Shown here one piece after another: positions 1 through 13,436 of a stretch of 64,000 bases of DNA (positions are counted from its first letter, which is position 1; every line of letters begins with the position of its first letter). This stretch comes from Ectobius pallidus (Eukaryota > Arthropoda > Insecta > Blattodea > Ectobiidae): NCBI GenBank assembly GCA_964059195.1, contig CAXKWD010000009.1, positions 85,843,432-85,907,431 on the forward strand, written 5' to 3'. The position numbers and the translations under genes are program-made. The notes under the pieces were generated by a model. That model worked only from the letters and a program-made list of their open reading frames with translations, was not told the origin of the DNA and did no database searches.

Positions 1-1171
1 CCCGTTTGAAAATTTCGAAAAATGCACCCAGAATTCCGAGAAGGCTAACCCCTTTGAAAATTTCGAAAAATGCACCCAGAATTCCGAGAAGGCTAACCCC
101 TTTGAAAATTTCGAAAATGCACCCAGAATTCCGAGAAGGCTAACCCCTTTGAAAATTTCGAAAAATGTGCCCAGAATTCCGAGAAGGCTAAACCCTTTGA
201 AAATTTCGAAAAATGCACCCAGAATTCCGAGAAGCCTAACCGTTTTGAAAATTTCGAAAAATGCACCCAGAATTCCGAGAATGCTAACCCCTTTGAAAAT
301 TTCGAAAAATGCACCCAGAATTCCGAGAAGGCTAGCCCCTTTGAAAATTTCGAAAAATGCACCCAGAATTCCGAGAAGGCTAACCCCTTTGAAAATTTCG
401 AAAAATGCACCCAGAATTCTGAGAAGGCTAACCCCTTTGAAAATTTCGAAAAATGCACCCAGAATTCCGAGAATAATGCACCCAGAATTCCGAGAAGGCC
501 ATCCCCTTTGAAAATTTCGAAAAATGCACCCAGAATTCCGAGAAGGCTAACCCCTTTGAAAATTTCGAAAAATGCACCCAGAATTCCGAGAAGGCTAACC
601 CCTTTGAAAATTTCGAAAAATGCACCCAGAATTCCGAGAAGGCTAACCCCCTTGAAAATTTCGAAAAATTCGCCCAGAATTCCGAGAAGGCTAACCCCTT
701 TGAAAATTTTGAAAAATGCACCCAGAATTCCGAGAAGGCCAACCATTTGAAAATTTCGAAAAATGCACCCAGAATTCCCAGAAGGCTAACCCCTTTGAAA
801 ATTTCGAAAAATGCACCCAGAATTCCGAGAAGGCTAGCCCCTTTGAAAATTTCGAAAAATGCAGCCAGAATTACGAGAAGGCTAACCCCTTTGAAAATTT
901 CGAAAAATGCACCCAGAATTCCGAGAAGGCTAACCCCTTTGAAAATTTCGAATAATGCACCCAGAATTCCGAGAAGGCTAACCCCTTTGAAAATTTCGAA
1001 AAATGCTCCCAGAATTCCGAGAAGGCTAACCCCTTTGAAAATTTCGAAAAATGCACCATGAATTGCGAGAAAGCTAACACCTTTGAAAATTTCGAAAAAA
1101 TCACCCAGCATTCCGAAAAGGATAGCCCTTTTGAAAATTTCGAAAAATGAACCCAGAATTCCGAGAAGGCT

Positions 1172-3323
1172 AACCCTTTGAAAATTTCGAAAAATGCACC
1201 ATGAATTCCGAGAAGGCTAACCCCTTTGAAAGTTTCGAAAAAATCACCCAGAATTCCGAGAAGGCTAACCCTTTTGAAAATTTCGAAAAATGCAGCCAGA
1301 GTTACGAGAAGGCTAACCCCTTTGAAAATTTCGAAAAATGCAATCAGAATTCCGAGATGGCTAACCCCTTTGAAAATTTCGAAAAATGCACCCAGAATTC
1401 CGAGAAGGCTAACTAACCCCTTTGAAAATTTCGAAAATTGCAACCAGAATTCCGTGAAGGCTAACCCCTTTGAAAATTTCGAAAAATGCACCAAGAATTC
1501 CGAGAAGGCTAACCCCTTTGAAAATTTCGAAAAATGCACCCAGCATTCCGAAAAGGCTAGCCCTTTTGAAAATTTCGAAAAATGAACCCAGAATTCCGAG
1601 AAGGCTAACCCTTTGAAAATTTCGAAAAATGCACCATGAATTCCGAGAAGGCTAACCCCTTTGAAAATTTCGAAAAATGCACCATGAATTGCGAGAAGGC
1701 TAACACCTTTGAAAGTTTCGAAAAAATCACCCAGAATTCCGAGAAGGCTAACCCTTTTGAAAATTTCGAAAAATGCAGCCAGAGTTACGAGAAGGCTAAC
1801 CCCTTTGAAAATTTCGAAAAATGCACCCAGAATTCCGAGAAGGCTAACCCCTTTGAAAATTTCGAAAAATGCACCCAGAATTCCGAGAAGGCTAACCCCT
1901 TTGAAAATTTCGGAAAATGCACCCAGAATTCCGAGAAGGCTGACCCCTTTGAAAATTTCGAAAAATGCACCCAGAATTCCGAGAAGGCTAACCCCTTTGA
2001 AAATTTCGAAAAATGCACACAGAATTCCGAGAAGGCTAACCCCTTTGAAAATTTCGAAAAATGCACCCAGAATTCCGAGATGGCTAACCCCTTTGAAAAT
2101 TTCGAAATATGCACCTAGAATTCCGAGAAGACTAACCCCTATGAAAATTTCAAAAATGCACCCGGAATTCCGAGAAGGCTAACTAACCCCTTTGAAAATT
2201 TCGAAAAATGCACCCAGAATTCCGTGAAGGCTAACCCCTTTGAAAATTTCGAAAAATGCACCATGAATTCCGAGAAGGCTAACCCCTTTGAAAGTTTCGA
2301 AAAAATCACCCAGAATTCCGAGAAGGCTAACCCTTTTGAAAATTTCGAAAAATGCAGCCAGAGTTACGAGAAGGCTAACCCCTTTGAAAATTTCGAAAAA
2401 TGCACCCAGAATTCCGAGATGGCTAACCCCTTTGAAAATTTCGAAAAATGCACCCAGAATTCCGAGAAGGCTAACTAACCCCTTTGAAAATTTCGAAAAT
2501 TGCAACCAGAATTCCGTGAAGGCTAACCCCTTTGAAAATTTCGAAAAATGCACCAAGAATTCCGAGAAGGCTAACCCCTTTGAAAATTTCGAAAAATGCA
2601 CCCAGCATTCCGAAAAGGCTAGCCCTTTTGAAAATTTCGAAAAATGAACCCAGAATTCCGAGAAGGCTAACCCTTTGAAAATTTCGAAAAATGCACCATG
2701 AATTCCGAGAAGGCTAACCCCTTTGAAAATTTCGAAAAATGCACCATGAATTGCGAGAAGGCTAACACCTTTGAAAGTTTCGAAAAAATCACCCAGAATT
2801 CCGAGAAGGCTAACCCTTTTGAAAATTTCGAAAAATGCAGCCAGAGTTACGAGAAGGCTAACCCCTTTGAAAATTTCGAAAAATGCACCCAGAATTCCGA
2901 GAAGGCTAACCCCTTTGAAAATTTCGAAAAATGCACCCAGAATTCCGAGAAGGCTAACCCCTTTGAAAATTTCGGAAAATGCACCCAGAATTCCGAGAAG
3001 GCTGACCCCTTTGAAAATTTCGAAAAATGCACCCAGAATTCCGAGAAGGCTAACCCCTTTGAAAATTTCGAAAAATGCACACAGAATTCCGAGAAGGCTA
3101 ACCCCTTTGAAAATTTCGAAAAATGCACCCAGAATTCCGAGATGGCTAACCCCTTTGAAAATTTCGAAATATGCACCTAGAATTCCGAGAAGACTAACCC
3201 CTTTGAAAATTTCAAAAATGCACCCGGAATTCCGAGAAGGCTAACTAACCCCTTTGAAAATTTCGAAAAATGCACCCAGAATTCCGTGAAGGCTAACCCC
3301 TTTGAAAATTTCGAAAAATGCAC
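1172..3323. repeat. Tandem duplication, 1,062-bp period, inside the satellite
   Basis: Positions about 1172-2233 are repeated at about 2234-3323. The order of marked monomers (CACCATGAATTCC, GAAAGTTTCG, CAGCCAGAGTTACGAG, TTTCGGAAAATG, GGCTGACCCC, GAAATATGCACCTAG) is the same in both. I see only a few differences, for example AATCAG versus CACCCAG near 1342/2404 and CCCTATG versus CCCTTTG near 2139/3201. Homology stops near 3325, where copy 2 reads CCCAGAAATCC. Confidence 0.85.
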
Positions 3324-5520
3324 CCAGAAATCCGAGAAGGCTAACACGTTTGAAAATTTCGAAAAATGCAACCAGAATTCCGAGAAGGCCCCTTTGAAAA
3401 TTTCGAAAAATGCACCCAGAATTCCGAGAAGGCTAACCCCTTTCAAAATTTCGAAAAATGCACCCAGAATTCCGAGAAGGCTAACCCCTTTGAAAATTTC
3501 GAAAAATGCACCCAGAATTCCGAGAAGGCTAACTAACCCCTTTGAAAATTTCGAAAAATGCACCCAGAATTCAGAGAAGGCTAACCCGTATGAAAATTTC
3601 GAAAAATGCACCCAGAATTCCGAGAAGGCTAACCCCTTTGAAAATTTCGAAAAATGCACCCAGAATTCCGAGAAGGCTAACCCCTTTGAAAATTTCGAAA
3701 ATGCACCCAGAATTCCGAGAAGGCTAAACCCTTTGAAAATTTCGAAAAATGCTCCCAGAATTCCGAGAAGCCTAACCGTTTTGAAAATTTCGAAAAATGC
3801 CCTCAGAATTCCGAGAATGCTAACCCCTTTTAAAATTTCGAAAAATGCACCCAGAATTCCGAGAAGGCTAGCCCCTTTGAAAATTTCGAAAAATGCACCC
3901 AGAATTCCGAGAAGGCTAACCCCTTTGAAAATTTCGAAAAATGCACCCAGAATTCCGAGAAGGCTAACTAACCCCTTTGAAAATTTCGAAAATTGCAACC
4001 AGAATTCCGAGAAGGCTAACCCCTTTGAAAATTTCGAAAAATGCACCAAGAATTCCGAGAAGGCTAACCCCTTTGAAAATTTCGAAAAATGCACCCAGAA
4101 TTCCGAGAATAATGCACCCAGAATTCCGAGAAGGCCATCCCCTTTGAAAATTTCGAAAAATGCACCCAGAATTCCGAGAAGGCTAACCCCTTTGAAAATT
4201 TCGAAAAATGCACCCAGAATTCCGAGAAGGCTAACCCCTTTGAAAATTTCGAAAAATGCACCCAGAACTCCGAGAAGGCTAACCCCCTTGAAAATTTCGA
4301 AAAATGCGCCCAGAATTCCGAGAAGGCTAACCCCTTTGAAAATTTTGAAAAATGTGCCCAGAATTCCGAGAAGGCCAACCATTTGAAAATTTCGAAAAAT
4401 TCACCCAGAATTCCCAGAAGGCTAACACCTTTGAAAATTTCGAAAAATGCACCCAGAATTCCGAGAATGCTAACCCCTTTGAAAATTTCGAAAAATGCAC
4501 CCAGCATTCCGAAAAGGCTAGCCCTTTTGAAAATTTCGAAAAATGAACCCAGAGCTACGAGAAGGCTAACCCCTTTGAAAATTTCAAAAAATGCACCCAG
4601 AATTCCCAGAAGGCTAACCCCTTTGAAAATTTCGAAAAATGCACACAGAATTCCGAGAAGGCTAACCCCTTTGAAAATTTCGAAAAATGCACCCAGAATT
4701 CCGAGATGGCTAACCCCTTTGAAAATTTCGAAATATGCACCTAGAATTCCGAGAAGACTAACCCCTTTGAAAATTTCAAAAATGCACCCGGAATTCCGAG
4801 AAGGCTAACTAACCCCTTTGAAAATTTCGAAAAATGCACCCAGAATTCCGTGAAGGCTAACCCCTTTGAAAATTTCGAAAAATGCACCCAGAAATCCGAG
4901 AAGGCTAACACGTTTGAAAATTTCGAAAAATGCAACCAGAATTCCGAGAAGGCCCCTTTGAAAATTTCGAAAAATGCACCCAGAATTCCGAGAAGGCTAA
5001 CCCCTTTCAAAATTTCGAAAAATGCACCCAGAATTCCGAGAAGGCTAACCCCTTTGAAAATTTCGAAAAATGCACCCAGAATTCCGAGAAGGCTAACTAA
5101 CCCCTTTGAAAATTTCGAAAAATGCACCCAGAATTCAGAGAAGGCTAACCCGTATGAAAATTTCGAAAAATGCACCCAGAATTCCGAGAAGGCTAACCCC
5201 TTTGAAAATTTCGAAAAATGCACCCAGAATTCCGAGAAGGCTAACCCCTTTGAAAATTTCGAAAATGCACCCAGAATTCCGAGAAGGCTAAACCCTTTGA
5301 AAATTTCGAAAAATGCTCCCAGAATTCCGAGAAGCCTAACCGTTTTGAAAATTTCGAAAAATGCCCTCAGAATTCCGAGAATGCTAACCCCTTTTAAAAT
5401 TTCGAAAAATGCACCCAGAATTCCGAGAAGGCTAGCCCCTTTGAAAATTTCGAAAAATGCACCCAGAATTCCGAGAAGGCTAACCCCTTTGAAAATTTCG
5501 AAAAATGCACCCAGAATTCC
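3070..5520. repeat. Duplication with 1,564-bp spacing, third copy 4,087 bp on
   Basis: The segment about 3070-3955 recurs at about 4634-5519, and again at about 8721-9480. Diagnostic features are GAAATATGCACCTAG, the short monomer with TTTCAAAAATGCACCCGG, the TAACTAACC variant, CCCGTATG, and CCCTCAGAATTCC followed by CCCCTTTTAAAATTTCG. The third copy breaks off at 9480, where CCCCTTTTAAAATGCACCC joins directly to a later part of the next monomer. That identifies it as a recombined or deleted copy. Confidence 0.8.
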
Positions 5521-6044
5521 GAGAATGCTAACCCCTTTGAAAATTTCGAAAAATGCACCCAGCATTCCGAAAAGGCTAGCCCTTTTGAAAATTTCGAAAA
5601 ATGAACCCAGAGCTACGAGAAGGCTAACCCCTTTGAAAATTTCAAAAAATGCACCCAGAATTCCCAGAAGGCTAACCCCTTTGAAAATTTCGAAAAATGC
5701 ACCCAGAATTCCGAGAAGGCTAACCCCTTTGAAAATTTCGAAAATGCACCCAGAATTCCGAGAAGGCTAAACCCTTTGAAAATTTCGAAAATTGCAACCA
5801 GAATTCCGAGAAGGCTAACCCCTTTGAAAATTTCGAAAAATGCACCAAGAATTCCGAGAAGGCTAACCCCTTTGAAAATTTCGAAAAATGCACCCAGAAT
5901 TCCGAGAATAATGCACCCAGAATTCCGAGAAGGCCATCCCCTTTGAAAATTTCGAAAAATGCACCCAGAATTCCGAGAAGGCTAACCCCTTTGAAAATTT
6001 CGAAAAATGCACCCAGAATTCCGAGAAGGCTAACCCCTTTGAAA

Positions 6045-7708
6045 ATTTCGAAAAATGCGCCCAGAATTCCGAGAAGGCTAACCCCTTTGAAAATTTTGAA
6101 AAATGTGCCCAGAATTCCGAGAAGGCCAACCATTTGAAAATTTCGAAAAATTCACCCAGAATTCCCAGAAGGCTAACACCTTTGAAAATTTCGAAAAATG
6201 CACCCAGAATTCCGAGAATGCTAACCCCTTTGAAAATTTCGAAAAATGCACCCAGCATTCCGAAAAGGCTAGCCCTTTTGAAAATTTCGAAAAATGAACC
6301 CAGAGCTACGAGAAGGCTAACCCCTTTGAAAATTTCAAAAAATGCACCCAGAATTCCCAGAAGGCTAACCCCTTTGAAAATTTCGAAAAATGCACCCAGA
6401 ATTCCGAGAAGGCTAGCCCCTTTGAAAATATCGAAAAATGCAGCCAGAATTACGAGAAGGCTAACCCCTTTGAAAATTTCGAAAAATGCACCCAGAATTC
6501 CGAGAAGGCTAACCCCTTTGAAAATTTCGAATAATGCACCCAGAAGGCTAACCCCTTTGAAAATTTCGAAAAATTCACCTAGAATTCCCAGAAGGCTAAC
6601 CCCTTTGAAAATTTCGAAAAATGCACCCAGAATTCCGAGAATGCTAACCCCTTTGAAAATTTCGAAAAATGCACCCAGCATTCCGAAAAGGCTAGCCCTT
6701 TTGAAAATTTCGAAAAATGAACCCAGAATTCCGAGAAGGCTAACCAATTGAAAATTTCGAAAAATGCACCATGAATTCCGAGAATAATGCACCCAGAATT
6801 CCGAGAAGGCCATCCCCTTTGAAAATTTCGAAAAATGCACCCAGAATTCCGAGAAGGCTAACCCCTTTGAAAATTTCGAAAAATGCACCCAGAATTCCGA
6901 GAAGGCTAACCCCTTTGAAAATTTCGAAAAATGCACCCAGAACTCCGAGAAGGCTAACCCCCTTGAAAATTTCGAAAAATGCGCCCAGAATTCCGAGAAG
7001 GCTAACCCCTTTGAAAATTTTGAAAAATGTGCCCAGAATTCCGAGAAGGCCAACCATTTGAAAATTTCGAAAAATTCACCCAGAATTCCCAGAAGGCTAA
7101 CACCTTTGAAAATTTCGAAAAATGCACCCAGAATTCCGAGAATGCTAACCCCTTTGAAAATTTCGAAAAATGCACCCAGCATTCCGAAAAGGCTAGCCCT
7201 TTTGAAAATTTCGAAAAATGAACCCAGAGCTACGAGAAGGCTAACCCCTTTGAAAATTTCAAAAAATGCACCCAGAATTCCCAGAAGGCTAACCCCTTTG
7301 AAAATTTCGAAAAATGCACCCAGAATTCCGAGAAGGCTAGCCCCTTTGAAAATATCGAAAAATGCAGCCAGAATTACGAGAAGGCTAACCCCTTTGAAAA
7401 TTTCGAAAAATGCACCCAGAATTCCGAGAAGGCTAACCCCTTTGAAAATTTCGAATAATGCACCCAGAAGGCTAACCCCTTTGAAAATTTCGAAAAATTC
7501 ACCTAGAATTCCCAGAAGGCTAACCCCTTTGAAAATTTCGAAAAATGCACCCAGAATTCCGAGAATGCTAACCCCTTTGAAAATTTCGAAAAATGCACCC
7601 AGCATTCCGAAAAGGCTAGCCCTTTTGAAAATTTCGAAAAATGAACCCAGAATTCCGAGAAGGCTAACCAATTGAAAATTTCGAAAAATGCACCATGAAT
7701 TCCGAGAA
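6045..7708. repeat. Tandem pair with 924-bp period
   Basis: About 6045-6784 and about 6969-7708 carry the same series of marked monomers: GCGCCCAG, GTGCCCAG, GGCCAACCATTTG, AAATTCACCCAG, CAGCATTCCGAAAAGG, CAGAGCTACGAG, the ATATCG variant, and the short unit TAATGCACCCAGAAGGC. The pair itself is repeated about 3,890 bp downstream, near 9935-11190, although its second member there loses an internal block near 11100. This is a duplication of a duplication. Confidence 0.8.
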
Positions 7709-10700
7709 GGCTAACCCCTTTGAAAATTTCGAAAAATGCACCCATAATTCCGAGAAGGCTAACTAACCCCTTTGAAAATTTCGAAAAATTCACCTAGAAT
7801 TCCCAGAAGGCTAAACCCTTTGAAAATTTCGAAAAATGCTCCCAGAATTCCGAGAAGCCTAACCGTTTTGAAAATTTCGAAAAATGCCCTCAGAATTCCG
7901 AGAATGCTAACCCCTTTTAAAATTTCGAAAAATGCACCCAGAATTCCGAGAAGGCTAGCCCCTTTGAAAATTTCGAAAAATGCACCCAGAATTCCGAGAA
8001 GGCTAACCCCTTTGAAAATTTCGAAAAATGCACCCAGAATTCCGAGAAGGCTAACTAACCCCTTTGAAAATTTCGAAAATTGCAACCAGAATTCCGAGAA
8101 GGCTAACCCCTTTGAAAATTTCGAAAAATGCACCAAGAATTCCGAGAAGGCTAACCCCTTTGAAAATTTCGAAAAATGCACCCAGAATTCCGAGAATAAT
8201 GCACCCAGAATTCCGAGAAGGCCATCCCCTTTGAAAATTTCGAAAAATGCACCCAGAATTCCGAGAAGGCTAACCCCTTTGAAAATTTCGAAAAATGCAC
8301 CCAGAATTCCGAGAAGGCTAACCCCTTTGAAAATTTCGAAAAATGCACCCAGAACTCCGAGAAGGCTAACCCCCTTGAAAATTTCGAAAAATGCGCCCAG
8401 AATTCCGAGAAGGCTAACCCCTTTGAAAATTTTGAAAAATGTGCCCAGAATTCCGAGAAGGCCAACCATTTGAAAATTTCGAAAAATTCACCCAGAATTC
8501 CCAGAAGGCTAACACCTTTGAAAATTTCGAAAAATGCACCCAGAATTCCGAGAATGCTAACCCCTTTGAAAATTTCGAAAAATGCACCCAGCATTCCGAA
8601 AAGGCTAGCCCTTTTGAAAATTTCGAAAAATGAACCCAGAGCTACGAGAAGGCTAACCCCTTTGAAAATTTCAAAAAATGCACCCAGAATTCCCAGAAGG
8701 CTAACCCCTTTGAAAATTTCGAAAAATGCACACAGAATTCCGAGAAGGCTAACCCCTTTGAAAATTTCGAAAAATGCACCCAGAATTCCGAGATGGCTAA
8801 CCCCTTTGAAAATTTCGAAATATGCACCTAGAATTCCGAGAAGACTAACCCCTTTGAAAATTTCAAAAATGCACCCGGAATTCCGAGAAGGCTAACTAAC
8901 CCCTTTGAAAATTTCGAAAAATGCACCCAGAATTCCGTGAAGGCTAACCCCTTTGAAAATTTCGAAAAATGCACCCAGAAATCCGAGAAGGCTAACACGT
9001 TTGAAAATTTCGAAAAATGCAACCAGAATTCCGAGAAGGCCCCTTTGAAAATTTCGAAAAATGCACCCAGAATTCCGAGAAGGCTAACCCCTTTCAAAAT
9101 TTCGAAAAATGCACCCAGAATTCCGAGAAGGCTAACCCCTTTGAAAATTTCGAAAAATGCACCCAGAATTCCGAGAAGGCTAACTAACCCCTTTGAAAAT
9201 TTCGAAAAATGCACCCAGAATTCAGAGAAGGCTAACCCGTATGAAAATTTCGAAAAATGCACCCAGAATTCCGAGAAGGCTAACCCCTTTGAAAATTTCG
9301 AAAAATGCACCCAGAATTCCGAGAAGGCTAACCCCTTTGAAAATTTCGAAAATGCACCCAGAATTCCGAGAAGGCTAAACCCTTTGAAAATTTCGAAAAA
9401 TGCTCCCAGAATTCCGAGAAGCCTAACCGTTTTGAAAATTTCGAAAAATGCCCTCAGAATTCCGAGAATGCTAACCCCTTTTAAAATGCACCCAGAATTC
9501 CGAGAAGGCTAGCCCCTTTGAAAATTTCGAAAAATGCACCCAGAATTCCGAGAAGGCTAACCCCTTTGAAAATTTCGAAAAATGCACCCAGAATTCCGAG
9601 AAGGCTAACTAACCCCTTTGAAAATTTCGAAAATTGCAACCAGAATTCCGAGAAGGCTAACCCCTTTGAAAATTTCGAAAAATGCACCAAGAATTCCGAG
9701 AAGGCTAACCCCTTTGAAAATTTCGAAAAATGCACCCAGAATTCCGAGAATAATGCACCCAGAATTCCGAGAAGGCCATCCCCTTTGAAAATTTCGAAAA
9801 ATGCACCCAGAATTCCGAGAAGGCTAACCCCTTTGAAAATTTCGAAAAATGCACCCAGAATTCCGAGAAGGCTAACCCCTTTGAAAATTTCGAAAAATGC
9901 ACCCAGAACTCCGAGAAGGCTAACCCCCTTGAAAATTTCGAAAAATGCGCCCAGAATTCCGAGAAGGCTAACCCCTTTGAAAATTTTGAAAAATGTGCCC
10001 AGAATTCCGAGAAGGCCAACCATTTGAAAATTTCGAAAAATTCACCCAGAATTCCCAGAAGGCTAACACCTTTGAAAATTTCGAAAAATGCACCCAGAAT
10101 TCCGAGAATGCTAACCCCTTTGAAAATTTCGAAAAATGCACCCAGCATTCCGAAAAGGCTAGCCCTTTTGAAAATTTCGAAAAATGAACCCAGAGCTACG
10201 AGAAGGCTAACCCCTTTGAAAATTTCAAAAAATGCACCCAGAATTCCCAGAAGGCTAACCCCTTTGAAAATTTCGAAAAATGCACCCAGAATTCCGAGAA
10301 GGCTAGCCCCTTTGAAAATATCGAAAAATGCAGCCAGAATTACGAGAAGGCTAACCCCTTTGAAAATTTCGAAAAATGCACCCAGAATTCCGAGAAGGCT
10401 AACCCCTTTGAAAATTTCGAATAATGCACCCAGAAGGCTAACCCCTTTGAAAATTTCGAAAAATTCACCTAGAATTCCCAGAAGGCTAACCCCTTTGAAA
10501 ATTTCGAAAAATGCACCCAGAATTCCGAGAATGCTAACCCCTTTGAAAATTTCGAAAAATGCACCCAGCATTCCGAAAAGGCTAGCCCTTTTGAAAATTT
10601 CGAAAAATGAACCCAGAATTCCGAGAAGGCTAACCAATTGAAAATTTCGAAAAATGCACCATGAATTCCGAGAATAATGCACCCAGAATTCCGAGAAGGC

Positions 10701-11775
10701 CATCCCCTTTGAAAATTTCGAAAAATGCACCCAGAATTCCGAGAAGGCTAACCCCTTTGAAAATTTCGAAAAATGCACCCAGAATTCCGAGAAGGCTAAC
10801 CCCTTTGAAAATTTCGAAAAATGCACCCAGAACTCCGAGAAGGCTAACCCCCTTGAAAATTTCGAAAAATGCGCCCAGAATTCCGAGAAGGCTAACCCCT
10901 TTGAAAATTTTGAAAAATGTGCCCAGAATTCCGAGAAGGCCAACCATTTGAAAATTTCGAAAAATTCACCCAGAATTCCCAGAAGGCTAACACCTTTGAA
11001 AATTTCGAAAAATGCACCCAGAATTCCGAGAATGCTAACCCCTTTGAAAATTTCGAAAAATGCACCCAGAATTCCGAGAAGGCTAACCCCTTTGAAAATT
11101 TCGAATAATGCACCCAGCATTCCGAAAAGGCTAGCCCTTTTGAAAATTTCGAAAAATGAACCCAGAATTCCGAGAAGGCTAACCAATTGAAAATTTCGAA
11201 AAATGCACCATGAATTCCGAGAAGGCTAACCCCTTTGAAAATTTCGAAAAATGCACCCATAATTCCGAGAAGGCTAGCCCCTTTGAAAATATCGAAAAAT
11301 GCAGCCAGAATTACGAGAAGGCTAACCCCTTTGAAAATTTCGAAAAATGCACCCAGAATTCCGAGAAGCCTAACCGTTTTGAAAATTTCGAAAAATGCCC
11401 TCAGAATTCCGAGAATGCTAACCCCTTTGAAAATTTCGAAAAATGCACCCAGCATTCCGAAAAGGCTAGCCCTTTTGAAAATTTCGAAAAATGAACCCAG
11501 AGCTACGAGAAGGCTAACCCCTTTGAAAATTTCAAAAAATGCACCCAGAATTCCCAGAAGGCTAACCCCTTTGAAAATTTCGAAAAATGCACCCAGAATT
11601 CCGAGAAGGCTAGCCCCTTTGAAAATATCGAAAAATGCAGCCAGAATTACGAGAAGGCTAACCCCTTTGAAAATTTCGAAAAATGCACCCAGAATTCCGA
11701 GAAGGCTAACCCCCTTGAAAATTTCGAATAATGCACCCAGAAGGCTAACCCCTTTGAAAATTTCGAAAAATTCAC

Positions 11776-12906
11776 CTAGAATTCCCAGAAGGCTAACCCC
11801 TTTGAAAATTTCGAAAAATGCACCCAGAATTCCGAGAATGCTAACCCCTTTGAAAATTTCGAAAAATGCACCCAGCATTCCGAAAAGGCTAGCCCTTTTG
11901 AAAATTTCGAAAAATGAACCCAGAATTCCGAGAAGGCTAACCAATTGAAAATTTCGAAAAATGCACCATGAATTCCGAGAAGGCTAACCCCTTTGAAAAT
12001 TTCGAAAAATGCACCCATAATTCCGAGAAGGCTAACTAACCCCTTTGAAAATTTCGAAAAATTCACCTAGAATTCCCAGAAGGCTAAACCCTTTGAAAAT
12101 TTCGAAAAATGCTCCCAGAATTCCGAGAAGCCTAACCGTTTTGAAAATTTCGAAAAATGCCCTCAGAATTCCGAGAATGCTAACCCCTTTTAAAATTTCG
12201 AAAAATGCACCCAGAATTCCGAGAAGGCTAGCCCCTTTGAAAATTTCGAAAAATGCACCCAGAATTCCGAGAAGGCTAACCCCTTTGAAAATTTCGAAAA
12301 ATGCACCCAGAATTCCGAGAAGGCTAACTAACCCCTTTGAAAATTTCGAAAATTGCAACCAGAATTCCGAGAAGGCTAACCCCTTTGAAAATTTCGAAAA
12401 ATGCACCAAGAATTCCGAGAAGGCTAACCCCTTTGAAAATTTCGAAAAATGCACCCAGAATTCCGAGAATAATGCACCCAGAATTCCGAGAAGGCCATCC
12501 CCTTTGAAAATTTCGAAAAATGCACCCAGAATTCCGAGAAGGCTAACCCCTTTGAAAATTTCGAAAAATGCACCCAGAATTCCGAGAAGGCTAACCCCTT
12601 TGAAAATTTCGAAAAATGCACCCAGAACTCCGAGAAGGCTAACCCCCTTGAAAATTTCGAAAAATGCGCCCAGAATTCCGAGAAGGCTAACCCCTTTGAA
12701 AATTTTGAAAAATGTGCCCAGAATTCCGAGAAGGCCAACCATTTGAAAATTTCGAAAAATTCACCCAGAATTCCCAGAAGGCTAACACCTTTGAAAATTT
12801 CGAAAAATGCACCCAGAATTCCGAGAATGCTAACCCCTTTGAAAATTTCGAAAAATGCACCCAGCATTCCGAAAAGGCTAGCCCTTTTGAAAATTTCGAA
12901 AAATGA
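11776..12906. repeat. Displaced copy of 7503-8633 (offset 4,273 bp)
   Basis: The segment is a near-identical copy of 7503-8633, with the same sequence of variants from AAATTCACCTAGAATTCCCAG through CCCTCAGAATTCC, the TAACTAACC unit and the 23-bp short monomer. Together with the 924-bp pairs it shows that 5.9-9.5 kb and 9.8-13.4 kb are related blocks that were rearranged after duplication. Confidence 0.75.
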
Positions 12907-13436
12907 ACCCAGAGCTACGAGAAGGCTAACCCCTTTGAAAATTTCAAAAAATGCACCCAGAATTCCCAGAAGGCTAACCCCTTTGAAAATTTCGAAAAAT
13001 GCACCCAGAATTCCGAGAAGGCTAGCCCCTTTGAAAATATCGAAAAATGCAGCCAGAATTACGAGAAGGCTAACCCCTTTGAAAATTTCGAAAAATGCAC
13101 CCAGAATTCCGAGAAGGCTAACCCCTTTGAAAATTTCGAATAATGCACCCAGAAGGCTAACCCCTTTGAAAATTTCGAAAAATTCACCTAGAATTCCCAG
13201 AAGGCTAACCCCTTTGAAAATTTCGAAAAATGCACCCAGAATTCCGAGAATGCTAACCCCTTTGAAAATTTTGAAAAATGCACCCAGCATTCCGAAAAGG
13301 CTAGCCCTTTTGAAAATTTCGAAAAATGAACCCAGAATTCCGAGAAGGCTAACCAATTGAAAATTTCGAAAAATGCACCATGAATTCCGAGAAGGCTAAC
13401 CCCTTTGAAAATTTCGAAAAATGCACCATGAATTGC

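Noticed and set aside
5863..7671. 602-codon reverse open frame, and the hundreds of similar frames across the array
   Set aside because: They follow from a 48-bp period divisible by three, occur in four frames at once, and change frame at length-variant monomers. There is no gene structure.
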